A stretch of DNA of 64,000 nt from Chitinophaga niabensis (GCA_017849435.1 JAFIGY010000020.1:528653-592652); one strand, 5' to 3'; shown: positions 17,617 through 28,500, numbered from the stretch's first letter. Program-made: numbers and translations. Notes: generated by a model not told the origin, from the letters alone.

Positions 17617-18150
17617 TCAATCATGCTTCACATTGTATAGTATCACGAACTCTACCCGTCTGTTCTTCGCTCTTCCTGCTTCCGTACTATTGGCAGCGAT
17701 CGGCATCCTTGAACCAAATCCCCAGATAAACATCCGTTCATTCTGCACGCTGTTATCCAGCAGGAGCTGCTTCGCATTCGTGGCGCGCTTTTGTGAAAGT
17801 TCGTTATTATAATCATCAGCGCCGGTGTTATCCGTATAACCGTTGATCAATATCTTGGTTTTCTCGTACTTTTTGAGCACATCCGCAAAACGGGTGAAAG
17901 TAGGTTTTACTTCCTCCTTCAATTGGTCGGATGAAGACGCAAACAACACATTATTGGGGAAGATCACTTTCACACTGTCATTGATGATACTCACTTCCGC
18001 CTCATTCAATACATCTTTCAATTCGATGTATTGTTTGGTCATGTATTGATGCGGACCACCGGTCTTGCGGGTGGTTGCACAGGAAAACAAAAAAACAATG
18101 GCTGCCAGCACCAGCAATCCATTACCTGAACGTACTGCTTTTTGTGTCAT
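17617..18150 (-). CDS. OmpA-family peptidoglycan-associated lipoprotein
   Basis: Anchors the outer membrane to peptidoglycan. From ATG 18150 the protein has 177 residues. A lipoprotein signal ends at Cys24 (VFLFSC). A short linker leads to an OmpA C-terminal domain (about 75-175) with the NGYTDNTGADDYN loop holding the diaminopimelate-binding Asp and the AKNRRVEF Arg. A 12-residue extension to 18186 is open but would spoil the lipoprotein signal. It is a single-gene unit with a strong stem-loop downstream. Confidence 0.9.
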   Translation of the reverse strand: MTQKAVRSGNGLLVLAAIVFLFSCATTRKTGGPHQYMTKQYIELKDVLNEAEVSIINDSVKVIFPNNVLFASSSDQLKEEVKPTFTRFADVLKKYEKTKILINGYTDNTGADDYNNELSQKRATNAKQLLLDNSVQNERMFIWGFGSRMPIAANSTEAGRAKNRRVEFVILYNVKHD

Positions 18151-18310
18151 ATATTTTAGCAAATTTGACGCAAATGTAGGAAACATTCGTTATCAACATT
18201 TTATGCGATTTTTATTGTATATAAAGAAGTATTTATGTGCAAAATCCGGTCTAATGTTTTTCTAAAATATTTCTAACCGTCCTCTAAAAGTCTTTTTGAA
18301 AAACCTGCGA

Positions 18311-18318
18311 TAGCTTTG
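18311..18318 (+). promoter_or_regulatory. -7 element of the porin gene
   Basis: TAGCTTTG fits TAnnTTTG exactly and lies 31 bases before the ATG at 18350. A TTTG at 18295-18298 is too close to be its -33 box. Confidence 0.45.
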
Positions 18319-18349
18319 CGGCGTAACGCGATAAACTTCAACTACTGCT

Positions 18350-19702
18350 ATGAAAAAGATCGTATGCCTGACAATTGTATGCTGTACCTTTCAAAAGGCT
18401 CTTCCACAGGTTCCTGTAATTCCGGATAGCAGCCGGAACTGGACGGTGCACTTCCAGCTTTCCACCGTTTATCAATCGCACAATGCTTTCTCCCCCAAAT
18501 ATTCAGGCCCCAACAGTCTGGATACTGCTCATGAAGAAGCCTTGTCGCTCACAACCACCTTGTTCCTTGGAAGGCGGCTATGGAAAGGTGCAGCTGTTTA
18601 TTTCAACCCGGAGGTGACGGGCGGGACCGCTTTCAGCAAAACCACGGGCATAGCGGGTTTCCCCAATGGCGAGATCTATCGTATCGGTAATCCCAAACCT
18701 ACGCTTTTTATTGCGCGTGCTTACCTTGAGCAGGTTATTCCGCTCAATGACAGCGGCGTGGATATGATGGGAGACGATAAGAACCAGCTGCGGGGTATGC
18801 AACCTGCTTCCCGCATCGTGCTGAGGGTCGGTAAATTTTGCATCTCGGATTTCTTTGACAACAACAGTTATAACCACGATGCCAGATCACAATTCCTGAA
18901 CTGGTCATTGATGTCCAGTGGCTCCTGGGATTTTCCGGCAGATACCCGGGGATATACCGGCGGTATTGTGGCAGAACTGATAAAACCCTCTTGGGCCGTG
19001 CGTTTTGCGGCAGTGCAGGTACCGCGGATCGCGAACGGGCTGCCGATGGACTGGAACCTGCTGAAAGGACATTCAGAGACGCTGGAGTTTGAACAAAAGT
19101 GGCATGTTCAGCATCATCCGGGAGCAATAAGAGCTACAGGGTTCATCACATTCTCCAGAGCGCCGTTCTATACAGATGCTATCAAAGCTATGCGTGAAGA
19201 CTCGGTGAAATCTGCTTACCTGATTGCCGTATTATCGGGTAATCAGGAAGCGGCCGCTTACGGTGGCGCAAAATATGGGTTCGGGATCAGTGCGGAACAG
19301 GAGGTGGCCAGGGGTGTAGGCGTATTTGCCAGGATCAACTGGAGCGATGGACATACCGGTACCTGGGCTTTCACGGAGATCGACCGCAATGTGCAGGCAG
19401 GATTGAGCCTGGACGGTCAATTGTGGAAAAGGTCCGGCGATAATTTCGGGATCGCCTGTGCCGTTAACGGTTTATCACAACAGCATCGCGATTACCTGGC
19501 GGCAGGCGGTACCGGTTTTATTATCGGGGACGGGAAACTGAATTACGCACCGGAATATATTTTCGAAACCTACTACCGGGCAGTGATGTATAAGTTCCTC
19601 TCACTTTCCCTCGATTACCAGTTCGTGGTGAACCCGGCATACAACCGCGACAGGCGCGGCCCCATCAGCATACCGGGTATACGTGTGCATATTGGTTTCT
19701 AA
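18350..19702 (+). CDS. OprB-like carbohydrate porin
   Basis: An outer-membrane beta-barrel of 450 residues with a signal peptide (about 1-19). Recognition rests on the internal plan of the OprB/carbohydrate-selective porin family: an N-terminal QLSTVYQSHNAFSPKYSG strand, LSLTTTLFLGRRLWKG, VYFNPEVTGG, then VLRVGKFCISDFFDNNSYNHDARSQFLNW and WDFPADTRGYTGG. The C terminus ends in an aromatic-rich strand (RVHIGF). OprB porins admit sugars passively; whether this one does so here is inference. It stands alone and converges on the NamZ-type gene with 2 bases between stops. Confidence 0.78.
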   Translation: MKKIVCLTIVCCTFQKALPQVPVIPDSSRNWTVHFQLSTVYQSHNAFSPKYSGPNSLDTAHEEALSLTTTLFLGRRLWKGAAVYFNPEVTGGTAFSKTTGIAGFPNGEIYRIGNPKPTLFIARAYLEQVIPLNDSGVDMMGDDKNQLRGMQPASRIVLRVGKFCISDFFDNNSYNHDARSQFLNWSLMSSGSWDFPADTRGYTGGIVAELIKPSWAVRFAAVQVPRIANGLPMDWNLLKGHSETLEFEQKWHVQHHPGAIRATGFITFSRAPFYTDAIKAMREDSVKSAYLIAVLSGNQEAAAYGGAKYGFGISAEQEVARGVGVFARINWSDGHTGTWAFTEIDRNVQAGLSLDGQLWKRSGDNFGIACAVNGLSQQHRDYLAAGGTGFIIGDGKLNYAPEYIFETYYRAVMYKFLSLSLDYQFVVNPAYNRDRRGPISIPGIRVHIGF

Positions 19703-19704
19703 GA

Positions 19705-20898
19705 TCAGGGATACAACAGGTATTTCTTCCGCATCTTCTTATACTGGCTCAGCCCCGGTTCCCAGCTCTTCCTGATCTCTTCTTCGCTCGTTCCGGCAAT
19801 GATCTGTTCCCTGAAGCGGGTCGTACCCGCCAGCTTATCAATCATTCCCATCTGGTTGCTCAGTTTGGAATCGAAGAATTTCTCTTTATGCGGATGCGCT
19901 TTGTACAGTTCCATCATCCATTGTATGTTGATCTTGCCCTTTTTACGGTACCCGGAAATATCATATTTCCGCAGATCGAGTCCGTAACACACCTGGTCCT
20001 GGAACAACGGCGTAGCGGCTTTGCCCGGCATGCTCACAGGTGTATAGGAGAAGGAATAGATACCTTTCAGCTCGGGGCTTCCGAGTACGGTAAAAGGCAT
20101 CAGAGTGCCTCTGCCATGATTGATATAAGCCCCCTCGAAAAGGCAAAGAGAAGGATACAACAACACTGACTGCTGCGTGTTCAGGTTCGGGGAAGGGCTT
20201 ACCGGCAAAGTGTAATCCATATCATGCCGGTAATTCTTCACCCTGATCACCCTGAATCTGCATTTCTCTTTATACTTCATCCAGCCCTCTCCTTTTACCA
20301 TCCCTGCAAACTCTCCGACGGTCATGCCATGTGTGATGGGTATGGGGAATCTGCCGATACCGGATTCCAGCTTCATGTCCAGCACCGGGCCATCCACATA
20401 TGCATTGGGATTGGGCCGGTCCAGGATGATCAGTTCTTTATCAAACTCCGCGCAGGCTTCCATTACATCACGAAGGGTATTGATGTTGGTATAGAAACGG
20501 CAACCAACATCCTGTATATCGAATATCATGATATCGATCTTCTCCATATCTTCCTTCGAAGGCTTCCTCTTTTTGCCGTACAGCGAAACAACAGGAATGC
20601 CCGTCAACGGATCAACTTCATCCAATACTTTCTCTCCATTGGCAGCATTCGCACGGAAACCATGCTCGGGACCAAAGATGAGCCTGATCTGCACACCCAG
20701 CGCCAACAGGCTGTCCACAATTGGTTTACGGCCAATGATGGATGTGGGGTTCACCAGCATTCCCACTTTCTTTCCTTTCAACAAAGGCAGATAAGCAGAT
20801 ACCTGATCTGCGCCGGTGAGGATGGAATCTTTGGCAGGCGAGGCGGATGCAGATGCCAGCACGAAGAGCATACTGAAGAGACAGATGAGTTGTTTCAT
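19705..20898 (-). CDS. DUF1343 family exo-beta-N-acetylmuramidase (NamZ/GH171-like)
   Basis: A probable periplasmic enzyme that removes terminal MurNAc from peptidoglycan fragments during cell-wall recycling. The 397-residue protein has a signal peptide (about 1-20) and the DUF1343 signatures: GMLVNPTSIIG, IFGPEHGFRANAANGE, SLYGKKRKPS, FDIQDVGCRFYTNINTLRD, LDRPNPNAYVDGP and PITHGMTVGEFA. NamZ of Tannerella is the characterised member of this family. It is monocistronic, separated from the PUL1 operon upstream by a strong terminator. Confidence 0.88.
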   Translation of the reverse strand: MKQLICLFSMLFVLASASASPAKDSILTGADQVSAYLPLLKGKKVGMLVNPTSIIGRKPIVDSLLALGVQIRLIFGPEHGFRANAANGEKVLDEVDPLTGIPVVSLYGKKRKPSKEDMEKIDIMIFDIQDVGCRFYTNINTLRDVMEACAEFDKELIILDRPNPNAYVDGPVLDMKLESGIGRFPIPITHGMTVGEFAGMVKGEGWMKYKEKCRFRVIRVKNYRHDMDYTLPVSPSPNLNTQQSVLLYPSLCLFEGAYINHGRGTLMPFTVLGSPELKGIYSFSYTPVSMPGKAATPLFQDQVCYGLDLRKYDISGYRKKGKINIQWMMELYKAHPHKEKFFDSKLSNQMGMIDKLAGTTRFREQIIAGTSEEEIRKSWEPGLSQYKKMRKKYLLYP

Positions 20899-20926
20899 AG
20901 GCTACAAGATAGCCCTTCTTACAGAG

Positions 20927-20962
20927 AAAAAAAGGTCTTCTGCCAGTAACGGCAAAAGACCT
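20927..20962 (-). terminator. Intrinsic terminator of the PUL1 operon
   Basis: On the reverse strand AGGTCTTTTGCC (from 20962) pairs with GGCAGAAGACCT (to 20933) around a 6-base loop, with one internal mismatch. It is followed by a run of seven T (20933-20927). It lies 40 bases after the GH16 stop. Confidence 0.9.
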
Positions 20963-21002
20963 GTTGATTGTCTCAGCTATTTCGCTTCCGGATCATGTAT
21001 GT

Positions 21003-22037
21003 TTACTTATAGACCCGCACATAGTCCACTTCAAAAACAGCGCTGGTGAAAGCCGGATCTATGGTCCCTCCAAACCCTCCGCCCATCGCGAAATTGATCA
21101 GCAGAAAGAAATCGTGATTGAAAGGCACATTGTTGTTGTTGGCAAATGTGAAGAACAGCTGGTTATCTACATAAAACCGGATCTTGTCCTGCCGCCAGTC
21201 TACCACATATTCATGAAATGATTCCGCAACACCCTGTATCGTTACCGTACTGCCATCCCCATTCCCGCCGGAATGACCGGGATAGTGCAGGGTAGCATAT
21301 ATCTTGTTGAGCGTACTGCCTTTGTGCTCCATGATATCCACCTCCCCGCAGGCCGGCCATCCTGCTGTACCAACATCACTGCCCAACATCCAGATCGCGG
21401 GCCAGGTACCTGCGCCAGTCGGCAATTTGGCGCTGACCACCACTTTACCGTACCTGAATGCGAACTTATCCCGGGTCAGTAACCGGGCTGACGTGTAGGC
21501 ACTACCGTTATAGTTCTCTTTCTTTGCCGTGATCTTCAGTTTTCCATCCTGCACGATCACGTTTTCGGGCCGGCTGGTATAATACTGGGCTTCTCCATTT
21601 CCCCATCCGTTACTGCCGGTGCCTGTCTCATAGTTCCATTTCTGCGGATCGGGAGCGCCGTTCACATTGAATTCATCTGACCAGACCAGCGTAGGTGTGA
21701 TATTCACCGCCACTTGTATGGATTTAGAGATCAATTGTCCGGATGCGCTTTTGGCGTTCACGGTCACATAGAAAGTATTATTGCCGGTCACATTATAGAT
21801 GTAGTCGATCTTGCCGGTCGGTACTGTTTTGATCGTTCCGTCCCCAAAATCATAATCATATGTAACGGCATTGTCCGCAGTAGCGGTAAAAGCTACCGTG
21901 CCGCTATTATCCGTGCTGACCACGGCCGTTACAACAAGGTTGGAAGGCGCCACCGCCGGAGGGGGCGTACCACTGTTCTTCCCGCAACCGCAGGAGCTTA
22001 CGAGCAACAGAGCAAAAATTCCAGATAAATATTTCAT
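21003..22037 (-). CDS. GH16 family beta-glucanase lipoprotein with PKD domain
   Basis: An endo-acting beta-glucanase, probably laminarinase-like, tethered to the cell surface or periplasmic face. The 344-residue protein has a lipoprotein signal with Cys16 (LLVSSC) and a PKD-like domain (about 25-110; YDYDFGDGT). The GH16 domain (about 112-344) begins LVWSDEFNVNGAPD and carries catalytic Glu232, Asp234 and Glu237 in GEVDIMEHKG. WPAIWMLG and the VFEVDYVRVYK end are typical. It is the last gene of the PUL1 operon, 9 bases after the PKD lipoprotein. Family and catalytic residues are clear; the exact glucan (beta-1,3 or mixed linkage) is inference. Confidence 0.93.
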   Translation of the reverse strand: MKYLSGIFALLLVSSCGCGKNSGTPPPAVAPSNLVVTAVVSTDNSGTVAFTATADNAVTYDYDFGDGTIKTVPTGKIDYIYNVTGNNTFYVTVNAKSASGQLISKSIQVAVNITPTLVWSDEFNVNGAPDPQKWNYETGTGSNGWGNGEAQYYTSRPENVIVQDGKLKITAKKENYNGSAYTSARLLTRDKFAFRYGKVVVSAKLPTGAGTWPAIWMLGSDVGTAGWPACGEVDIMEHKGSTLNKIYATLHYPGHSGGNGDGSTVTIQGVAESFHEYVVDWRQDKIRFYVDNQLFFTFANNNNVPFNHDFFLLINFAMGGGFGGTIDPAFTSAVFEVDYVRVYK

Positions 22038-22046
22038 GAGGGATCA

Positions 22047-22931
22047 TTAAGGAATAGCAATAATTTTTACGTACCAGGCGCCGGGAGCCTGTAAACACCG
22101 CAGCGACATTTTTGTGTCCGACCTTTCCAGTACCTGGTACTTGTGTACTCCCAGGTACATGCCCAGATGTCCTTTCTTCGAGAAGGTGATGTACTCTTTC
22201 GTACCATCCCCGTCATAACCGAAGGTCTCTGTATAAGACGCTGCAGCAGGGCCTTTTAGTGTGTAATCATCTGAACCGGTGAGGGTAGGGTCAAAATCCA
22301 CGAGATATTCTTTCTTCCCGAAGATGTCGTTATTGGTGGTGTGTGTGAACTGGTTATTGGTGGATGTAAAAGTATATATATCGTCGTAAATACCAAGCCC
22401 GTCTTTTTCATTTGGTCCCGCAGCCCACCAGGCCGGAAAGTATACATCCGCGGAAGATACGCCCAGGTGCCCCGGCGCATCTTTATCTACCCGCCACTTC
22501 TTCGTACCATTTCCGGTGAGCATGCTTACCAGTGCAGGATCCGGCTGATAAGCACGGAAGATACTGATGGTTTGGGAGGTAGTACTGGATATCCCTGCCT
22601 TCCCGGACGCGATCACCGTAATGGTGAATTGTTTTGTACCGGTATGCGGGTAGCCGTGCGCGAAGGTATTACCCGTGGATAATGCGGGAGGAGTGCCATC
22701 TCCGAAATCCACCTTGTAATTAAAGGCGTTGCCGGAGGTAACTACGAGCGATATTTTCCCGGAGCCGTCGCCATCCGGATGGCCCGCATCTTTTCCGGCG
22801 ATAGTGATCGCCAGCGCAGGTTTCGCGGGTGTGTCGAGATTCCCGAATTTATAATCGGGTTTCCTGCAACTCCCCAGCAGCAGCAGAGCCGCGAGCAAGG
22901 GCAGGGTAAAGTTTCTTATGAGCGTTATCAT
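22047..22931 (-). CDS. PKD-domain surface lipoprotein of PUL1
   Basis: A probable surface glycan-binding protein in the position occupied by SusE/SusF-like proteins. The 294-residue protein has a lipoprotein signal with Cys22 (LLLLGSC), a PKD fold (about 35-125; YKVDFGDGTPPAL) and a C-terminal region of about 150 residues (KKWRVDKDAPGHLGV to YVKIIAIP). That region resembles the GNGTKKW lipocalin-like domain seen in other Bacteroidota PULs. No catalytic motif is visible. It lies 13 bases after the preceding PKD gene and 9 bases before GH16. The binding role rests on context and architecture. Confidence 0.72.
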   Translation of the reverse strand: MITLIRNFTLPLLAALLLLGSCRKPDYKFGNLDTPAKPALAITIAGKDAGHPDGDGSGKISLVVTSGNAFNYKVDFGDGTPPALSTGNTFAHGYPHTGTKQFTITVIASGKAGISSTTSQTISIFRAYQPDPALVSMLTGNGTKKWRVDKDAPGHLGVSSADVYFPAWWAAGPNEKDGLGIYDDIYTFTSTNNQFTHTTNNDIFGKKEYLVDFDPTLTGSDDYTLKGPAAASYTETFGYDGDGTKEYITFSKKGHLGMYLGVHKYQVLERSDTKMSLRCLQAPGAWYVKIIAIP

Positions 22932-22944
22932 GGATGCAGTATGA

Positions 22945-24024
22945 TCAGTTAGTTAATAGGATGTCGTCGAACAGGATGGTATAGTTGGGAGAGCCGTCTC
23001 CTTTTGTGCCGTCATCCAGGAAGAAAAGGATATTCTGCAATCGCTTGCTGTTATCATTGATCACGCCGGTGAAATCGAACGTGAGCTCTTCCCACATGTT
23101 GGCTTTGGTAGTGGCCACTTCCTTACTTTCCTTGAAGGAGTTGTCGCCACTCCGCTCCAGCTGCAGCCAGATGCGCATCCCCGCGCGTGGTGCAAACACT
23201 TTTACCCTGATCTTCTTGTTCACGGAAAAATCCAGCGGTTTGCTCAGCACAATATAATTACCCGCCCATACTTCCGGCGGCCCTTTCACTATTTTCCCCA
23301 CGGTGGCGCTGGTGTTGATGCCGTTGCGTTGCGGATTGGGGATAACGGTGGTCATACTTCCGCCGAAGTCGCCCCAGTTGTAATTCACGGTTGGTACTTC
23401 AAAGGTCATCGGCAGCAGCAGTGAATCATAGATCTTCACGGATTGCGTGGAGCTGGTAGTGGCAGCGCCTCCGCTGAGCGCCACCACTTTCACATTGTAG
23501 GAACCGGCATTCGCGTAAGTATAGCTTACGCTGCCGCCTGCGGCCAATGCAGCAGGCTGCTCGTTCTGCGTTTCTCCGAAGAACACCTGGAAACCTGCCG
23601 GCGCATACAGTGCCGTTGCGGACACGGTGAGCTTGTGTACGTCAGACGAGGTGTTGACCTTCAGTTCTTCCGGCGCCCGGAACACTACATCCAGCTTGTG
23701 CATGCTTTCCGTTTTTTTACCGTTGATGCCGTTAGACGTGATCTTTACATTATAACTGCCTTCTTTATACACATGCGTGGTATTCTTTCCCGGAAGCACA
23801 TTCGCGGGAGCAGTGGTACCATCGCCAAAAAGGATGTCAAAAGAGGCGGCGCCGGCGCCGCCCGGGGTAATGGTGACAAGGCCGGAGTTATCGGTGGTGA
23901 TATTAAACAGAGCGGCGCCGTCAGTGGGTGCACCGGCGGTTTGTACAAAAGAGATATCGTTGTTCTCCTTGACGCTGCATCCTGCCATTACACCTATTAA
24001 TAAAAGCATTGCTAATACTTTCAT
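22945..24024 (-). CDS. PKD and carbohydrate-binding-like surface lipoprotein of PUL1
   Basis: A second probable surface glycan-binding protein. The 359-residue protein has a lipoprotein signal with Cys16 (GVMAGC) and two PKD-like repeats (about 30-115, FDILFGDGT; and 115-200, YAPAGFQVFFGE). A C-terminal jelly-roll-like domain follows (about 205-359; FSVNKKIRVKVFAPR, MWEELTFDFTGV, YTILFDDILL) that looks like a carbohydrate-binding module. There are no catalytic residues. It lies 18 bases after SusD. The gene order SusC, SusD, binding proteins, glycosidase is the standard order of a glucan PUL. Confidence 0.75.
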   Translation of the reverse strand: MKVLAMLLLIGVMAGCSVKENNDISFVQTAGAPTDGAALFNITTDNSGLVTITPGGAGAASFDILFGDGTTAPANVLPGKNTTHVYKEGSYNVKITSNGINGKKTESMHKLDVVFRAPEELKVNTSSDVHKLTVSATALYAPAGFQVFFGETQNEQPAALAAGGSVSYTYANAGSYNVKVVALSGGAATTSSTQSVKIYDSLLLPMTFEVPTVNYNWGDFGGSMTTVIPNPQRNGINTSATVGKIVKGPPEVWAGNYIVLSKPLDFSVNKKIRVKVFAPRAGMRIWLQLERSGDNSFKESKEVATTKANMWEELTFDFTGVINDNSKRLQNILFFLDDGTKGDGSPNYTILFDDILLTN

Positions 24025-24042
24025 GGTTGTTGGTTTTGAGGT

Positions 24043-25545
24043 TTATTTATAACCAGGGTTTTGTTCCAAACCGGAGATCTCCACTTCCTGTATGGGAATG
24101 GGGAACAACTCGTGCTTGCCGGATTTGAAGCCGGTGATCACTGTAGCTGCCCTTCCCGTTCTCACCAAATCGAAAAAGCGATCCCCCTCCATGGCCAGCT
24201 CCAGCCTTCGCTCCGCCCAGATGGCCTGTTTCAGGGCATCGCCGGAAGCGGTGATATTGTGCAGCTGATCACTGAAAGCACGCTGACGTACTCTGTTCAG
24301 GTACTGTTGCGCTTTGGCATCATTCGGCGAAGTGCCTCTGTTATATGCTTCCGCCGCCATGAGCAGTACTTCCGCAAAGCGAATGGTCCTGAAATTGTTC
24401 AGGTAGTTCAATTCCGGCTGGCCGGATGTTTCTCCTTTGCGGGGCAGGTATTTCTGGTTATAAAGACCGGTATTCTTGTACGGTGCAACCTGGTAGGTAA
24501 TGTTGAACTGCGGATTGGCGGCTTTGTAAGCTTCAATATCCAGCACGGTCACGGCCTTCCGCTGATCGCCCGGTTCGTAAGCTTTCGCCAGCTCCTGCGT
24601 GGGCAGGTTGGTGCTCCATCCCGGTGCATAGGGACTACTCCCTGTAAGTCCGCGTATGCCGCATTGCTGCACGGAATAGTTACCCTGGCCGCGTGTGGCG
24701 GCGCCCCAGTTGTAGTAAGGGGAGAGATTGGAATATTGTATCTCAAAAATTGATTCCGGTCCGTTCTCCCCGGCTTGCAGGAAGATGCTCCCGAAATCCT
24801 GTACTAAATTGAACGGCCCGCTGATCACGTTTTCCAGCATGGCTGCAGCGGCATCGAATTTATTCTGGTAGAGCAATACTTTACCCAGCAATGCCTGCGC
24901 GGCATATTTGGTGACCCTGCCGGGTTGGGATGCTGCAGGCGGTAATACATTGATCGCGTTGTTGAGGTCTGTTTCGATCTGTTTGTAAACATCGGCGCGA
25001 GGGGCTCTTTTCAACGTTCTGGAATCCGCCAGCGTCAACCGTTTGTCCACAAACAACGGTACATCCCCGAAGAACTTCACCAGCGTGAAATAATAGTATG
25101 CACGCAGGAAATAAATCTCTCCGTACATTGCATCCTTACCCGGAAAATCCACCGCCATGCCTGCAGGGTTCTTAGCCTTGAACTGATGCAGGTAATTGGC
25201 GCGGTTGATGCCTTCGTAGGCGCTGCGCCAGATCTCTGTGAGGTAGTCATTGTTGGGGGTGAGCGTATAATCATCTATCTGCTGCAACCCTAATACATCG
25301 GATGCATTCTCGCCGCCGGTAACGGAATTATCGGAAGCGATATCCCCGATCGGCACAGCCTGGTTTAGCCATTGTATCGGAGAATACACACTGACCTCCA
25401 TCGTGCGGTAATCTGATTCGGACCGCAGGTAGTCCTGGTCGGTGACCTTGTAATCCTGCCGGGGCTGGTAATCCACCCACTTCTTGCAGGAGGCCATGGT
25501 AGTGACCAACAATAACACGCCTGCTGTTTTTATGATGTTTTGCAT
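24043..25545 (-). CDS. SusD/RagB nutrient-binding outer-membrane lipoprotein (PUL1)
   Basis: Binds the target oligosaccharide at the cell surface and closes over the SusC channel. The 500-residue protein has a lipoprotein signal with Cys20 (TTMASC), the SusD-like N-terminal TPR region (AYEGINRANYLHQF, EIYFLRAYYYFTLVKFFGDVPL) and the C-terminal RagB segment (RFAEVLLMAAEAYNR, WAERRLELAMEGDRFFDLVRTG, LFPIPIQEVE). The length is normal. It begins 24 bases after SusC in the same operon. Confidence 0.95.
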   Translation of the reverse strand: MQNIIKTAGVLLLVTTMASCKKWVDYQPRQDYKVTDQDYLRSESDYRTMEVSVYSPIQWLNQAVPIGDIASDNSVTGGENASDVLGLQQIDDYTLTPNNDYLTEIWRSAYEGINRANYLHQFKAKNPAGMAVDFPGKDAMYGEIYFLRAYYYFTLVKFFGDVPLFVDKRLTLADSRTLKRAPRADVYKQIETDLNNAINVLPPAASQPGRVTKYAAQALLGKVLLYQNKFDAAAAMLENVISGPFNLVQDFGSIFLQAGENGPESIFEIQYSNLSPYYNWGAATRGQGNYSVQQCGIRGLTGSSPYAPGWSTNLPTQELAKAYEPGDQRKAVTVLDIEAYKAANPQFNITYQVAPYKNTGLYNQKYLPRKGETSGQPELNYLNNFRTIRFAEVLLMAAEAYNRGTSPNDAKAQQYLNRVRQRAFSDQLHNITASGDALKQAIWAERRLELAMEGDRFFDLVRTGRAATVITGFKSGKHELFPIPIQEVEISGLEQNPGYK

Positions 25546-25569
25546 GTGTCGTTTTTTTAGTTGATAGCA

Positions 25570-28500
25570 TTACAGTTTAAGGTTTACGCCAAAAGACCAG
25601 GTTCTCGCCTGCGGATAAGCCCCGCGGTCCACCCCGGTATCCATAATGCCTCCGGGTATTTCAGGATCGAAACCGGAATATTTCGTGAACGTATAAAGGT
25701 TCTTGGCCTGCAGGTAAACGTACACTTGTTTGAACCCTGATCTTTTCATCCAGGCGCCGGGCAGAGTATACCCTAACTGTATGTTCTTGATCTTGGCGAA
25801 AGAGCCATCTTCCACATACCGGTCAGATACGCGGATGTTGCTGTTGGCATCGGTGAAGGAATAACGCGGGTTCCTGGCATCGTTGGTACTGTTCGGGCCG
25901 GTCCAGCGATCGAGCACGCCTCTGAATTTGTTGGTATAGTTAGCGTTCCTTTCATACGCGCGGTACACATCATTGCCCACGGAAACGTAGGTGAACATGG
26001 AGAAATCAATGCCTTTGTAAGCCAGGTTAAGGTTCCAGCCCATTGTAAATTTCGGGAACGGATCACCGATCTTGGTTTTATCTTTATCGGAAATCACTTT
26101 ATCGCCGTCCCAATCCACGAAACGAATATCTCCGGGCTGAGCGCCATCCTGCCGGGGCGCCTTGTCAATATCCGCCTGCGTTTGAAAGAGCCCGTTTGTT
26201 TTGTAACCGTAGAAGTAACCGGGTGTTTGGCCTTTTTCAAACCTGGTGACGGATTGCGACTGGCCATTGAAATAATAGCCGCCGTTCAGCACCGCGGAAT
26301 TATCGGAATTAGTGGCTGTTACTACATTCCGGGCGGTGGTAAAAGTGAGCGAAGTGTTCAGATTAAAATCCTTCCCGAAATTATCGTTGTAAGACAACAT
26401 CATGTCTACCCCGCTGCTCCTTGTGGAACCGATGTTGCTGGGCGGTACCTGCGCGGTACCAAGGTAGAGCGATGCGATGGAAGTGAACAACAGACCTTTC
26501 GTTTCTTTCCGGAAGTAATCCGCCGTAAAAGAGAATTTATTACGGAAGAAAGTTACATCCAGCCCGATATTGGATTGTGTCTGCTTTTCCCATGCCAGTG
26601 CGGGGTTCGCGTAGGAACCGACCGTAGATCCCGGCAGAAAAGCATTTCCGAAGGTGTATCCGTTATTGTTACCGTCTACATAATTCGGTCCGCCCGTAAC
26701 GATGCTGACGAACTGCGGAGTTACGTTCTCGTTACCGATGGTACCGTAGCTGCCGCGTATCTTCAAATACTGTATAAAACCGGAATGGAAGAAATCTTCC
26801 GCCGAAGCCACCCAGCCCAGCGATCCGGAGAAGAAATTAGCGAATTTGTTATCCGGACCAAATGCATAGGAACCGTCCCTTCTTGCGGTGAAGGAAGCCA
26901 GGTATTTCTCCCTGTAGTCATAGTTGATACGGCCGAAGTAAGAGAGGTTCTTGCGGAACGACTGATAAGTACTGGAACCGCGGGCATTCAGGTTGGGAGC
27001 GATATCCCCTTTGCCGTCCCGCACCTTTTGCGCTACGCCGTTGATAACCGTATCCCGGAAGTAGACCATTCCCGCGGAGTTCTCACCCGTAGCGGCTGTA
27101 ATTGCAGCAAACTGCCAGGAGTTGAAAGGCACATCCTGCCGGGAGGCATCCATGCCGCTCGCGTTGCTTTTCGATAAAGAGAACCCGAGCACAGTTTCGA
27201 AATGATGATCTTTTTTGATGGAAAAATTATAGTTGGCAAAAGTTTCAGACAAGAAGCTCGATGCGCTGTTCCGGTACTCCCGTACGCTGTTATGCGCGCT
27301 GGACGACACCTCGCCATAACCATTCTTCACCACCACGGCAGAACCATCCGCATTCATCGTGTTCTCTACGTTAAGCGGACCGTAGAACGCAAGTGGCGTG
27401 AAGCTTTTGCCGGTTTCATCCCAGTTCGTATAGCCGAAACGGGTAGTCAGCTTCAGGTCCTTCCATATATCGTATTGTAACTCTACTTTTCCATACAGCT
27501 TGTTCCCGTTGGATTGATTATAGGTATTGTCCAGTTTCGTGAGTGGGTTGAATATTTCAGACAGGATGAGGTTGCTGAACCCGTATTTGCCTACGGTATT
27601 CGGTACGTTGTTCCATACCGGAACGGTGGGATCGAAGTTCAGCGCACTACCGATGATGGAGTTGAAGGAGTTTTCCAGTATCCCCTTGCTCCGGAGGTTG
27701 ACGTAGCTGGTGTTGACGATGAGTTTCAACCGGGAAGTGATGTCCGCATTCAGGTTAGCGGTTCCGTTCACACGGTTGAAATTCGATTTACTGCCTCCGC
27801 CAACAATTCCGTCCTGCCCGAGATAACCTCCGGACACGAAATACCCGATTTTGTCGCTACCGCCTCTGGCATTCACGCCGTAGTTCTGCATCATAGCCCG
27901 GTGAAAGACCTCCTTCTGCCAGTTGGTGCCGGCACCCAGTTTGGAAAGATCGGGGAAGATGACGGGACCGCCGGAGGCTACGCTGCCTTCATTGATAATA
28001 CCGGCATATTCGGAGGCATTCAATACACCGATGAGGTTCTGCACTTCCTGCATACCTACATTGGCATTCACCCCTATCTCCGTTTTCTGATTCCTACGGC
28101 CGCTACGGGTAGTAACCACGATCACGCCGTTGCCGCCTTTCACACCATAGATGGCCGTAGTGGCCGCATCTTTCAATACGTTCAACGATTCGATGTCTGC
28201 AGGATTGATGGCGTTGAGATCGTCGAGGGTCTGGGGGATACCGTCCACGATCACCACCGGGTCCGTTCCTACATAAGATGGGATGCCCCGGATCAATACA
28301 GTGGGCTTGGAGCCGGGTGTGCCGCCCTGTATCACATTTACGCCGGAGGCCCTTCCCTGGAGAGCCTCTTCAAGTCTGACCGGCCGTAGTTTCTCTATAT
28401 CCGCCCCCTTTACGGTGGATATGGCGCCGGACACCTTGGTGACCTTCTGGGTGCCATAACCCACCACCACTACTTCTCCCAGGTCTGACGCAGATACCTG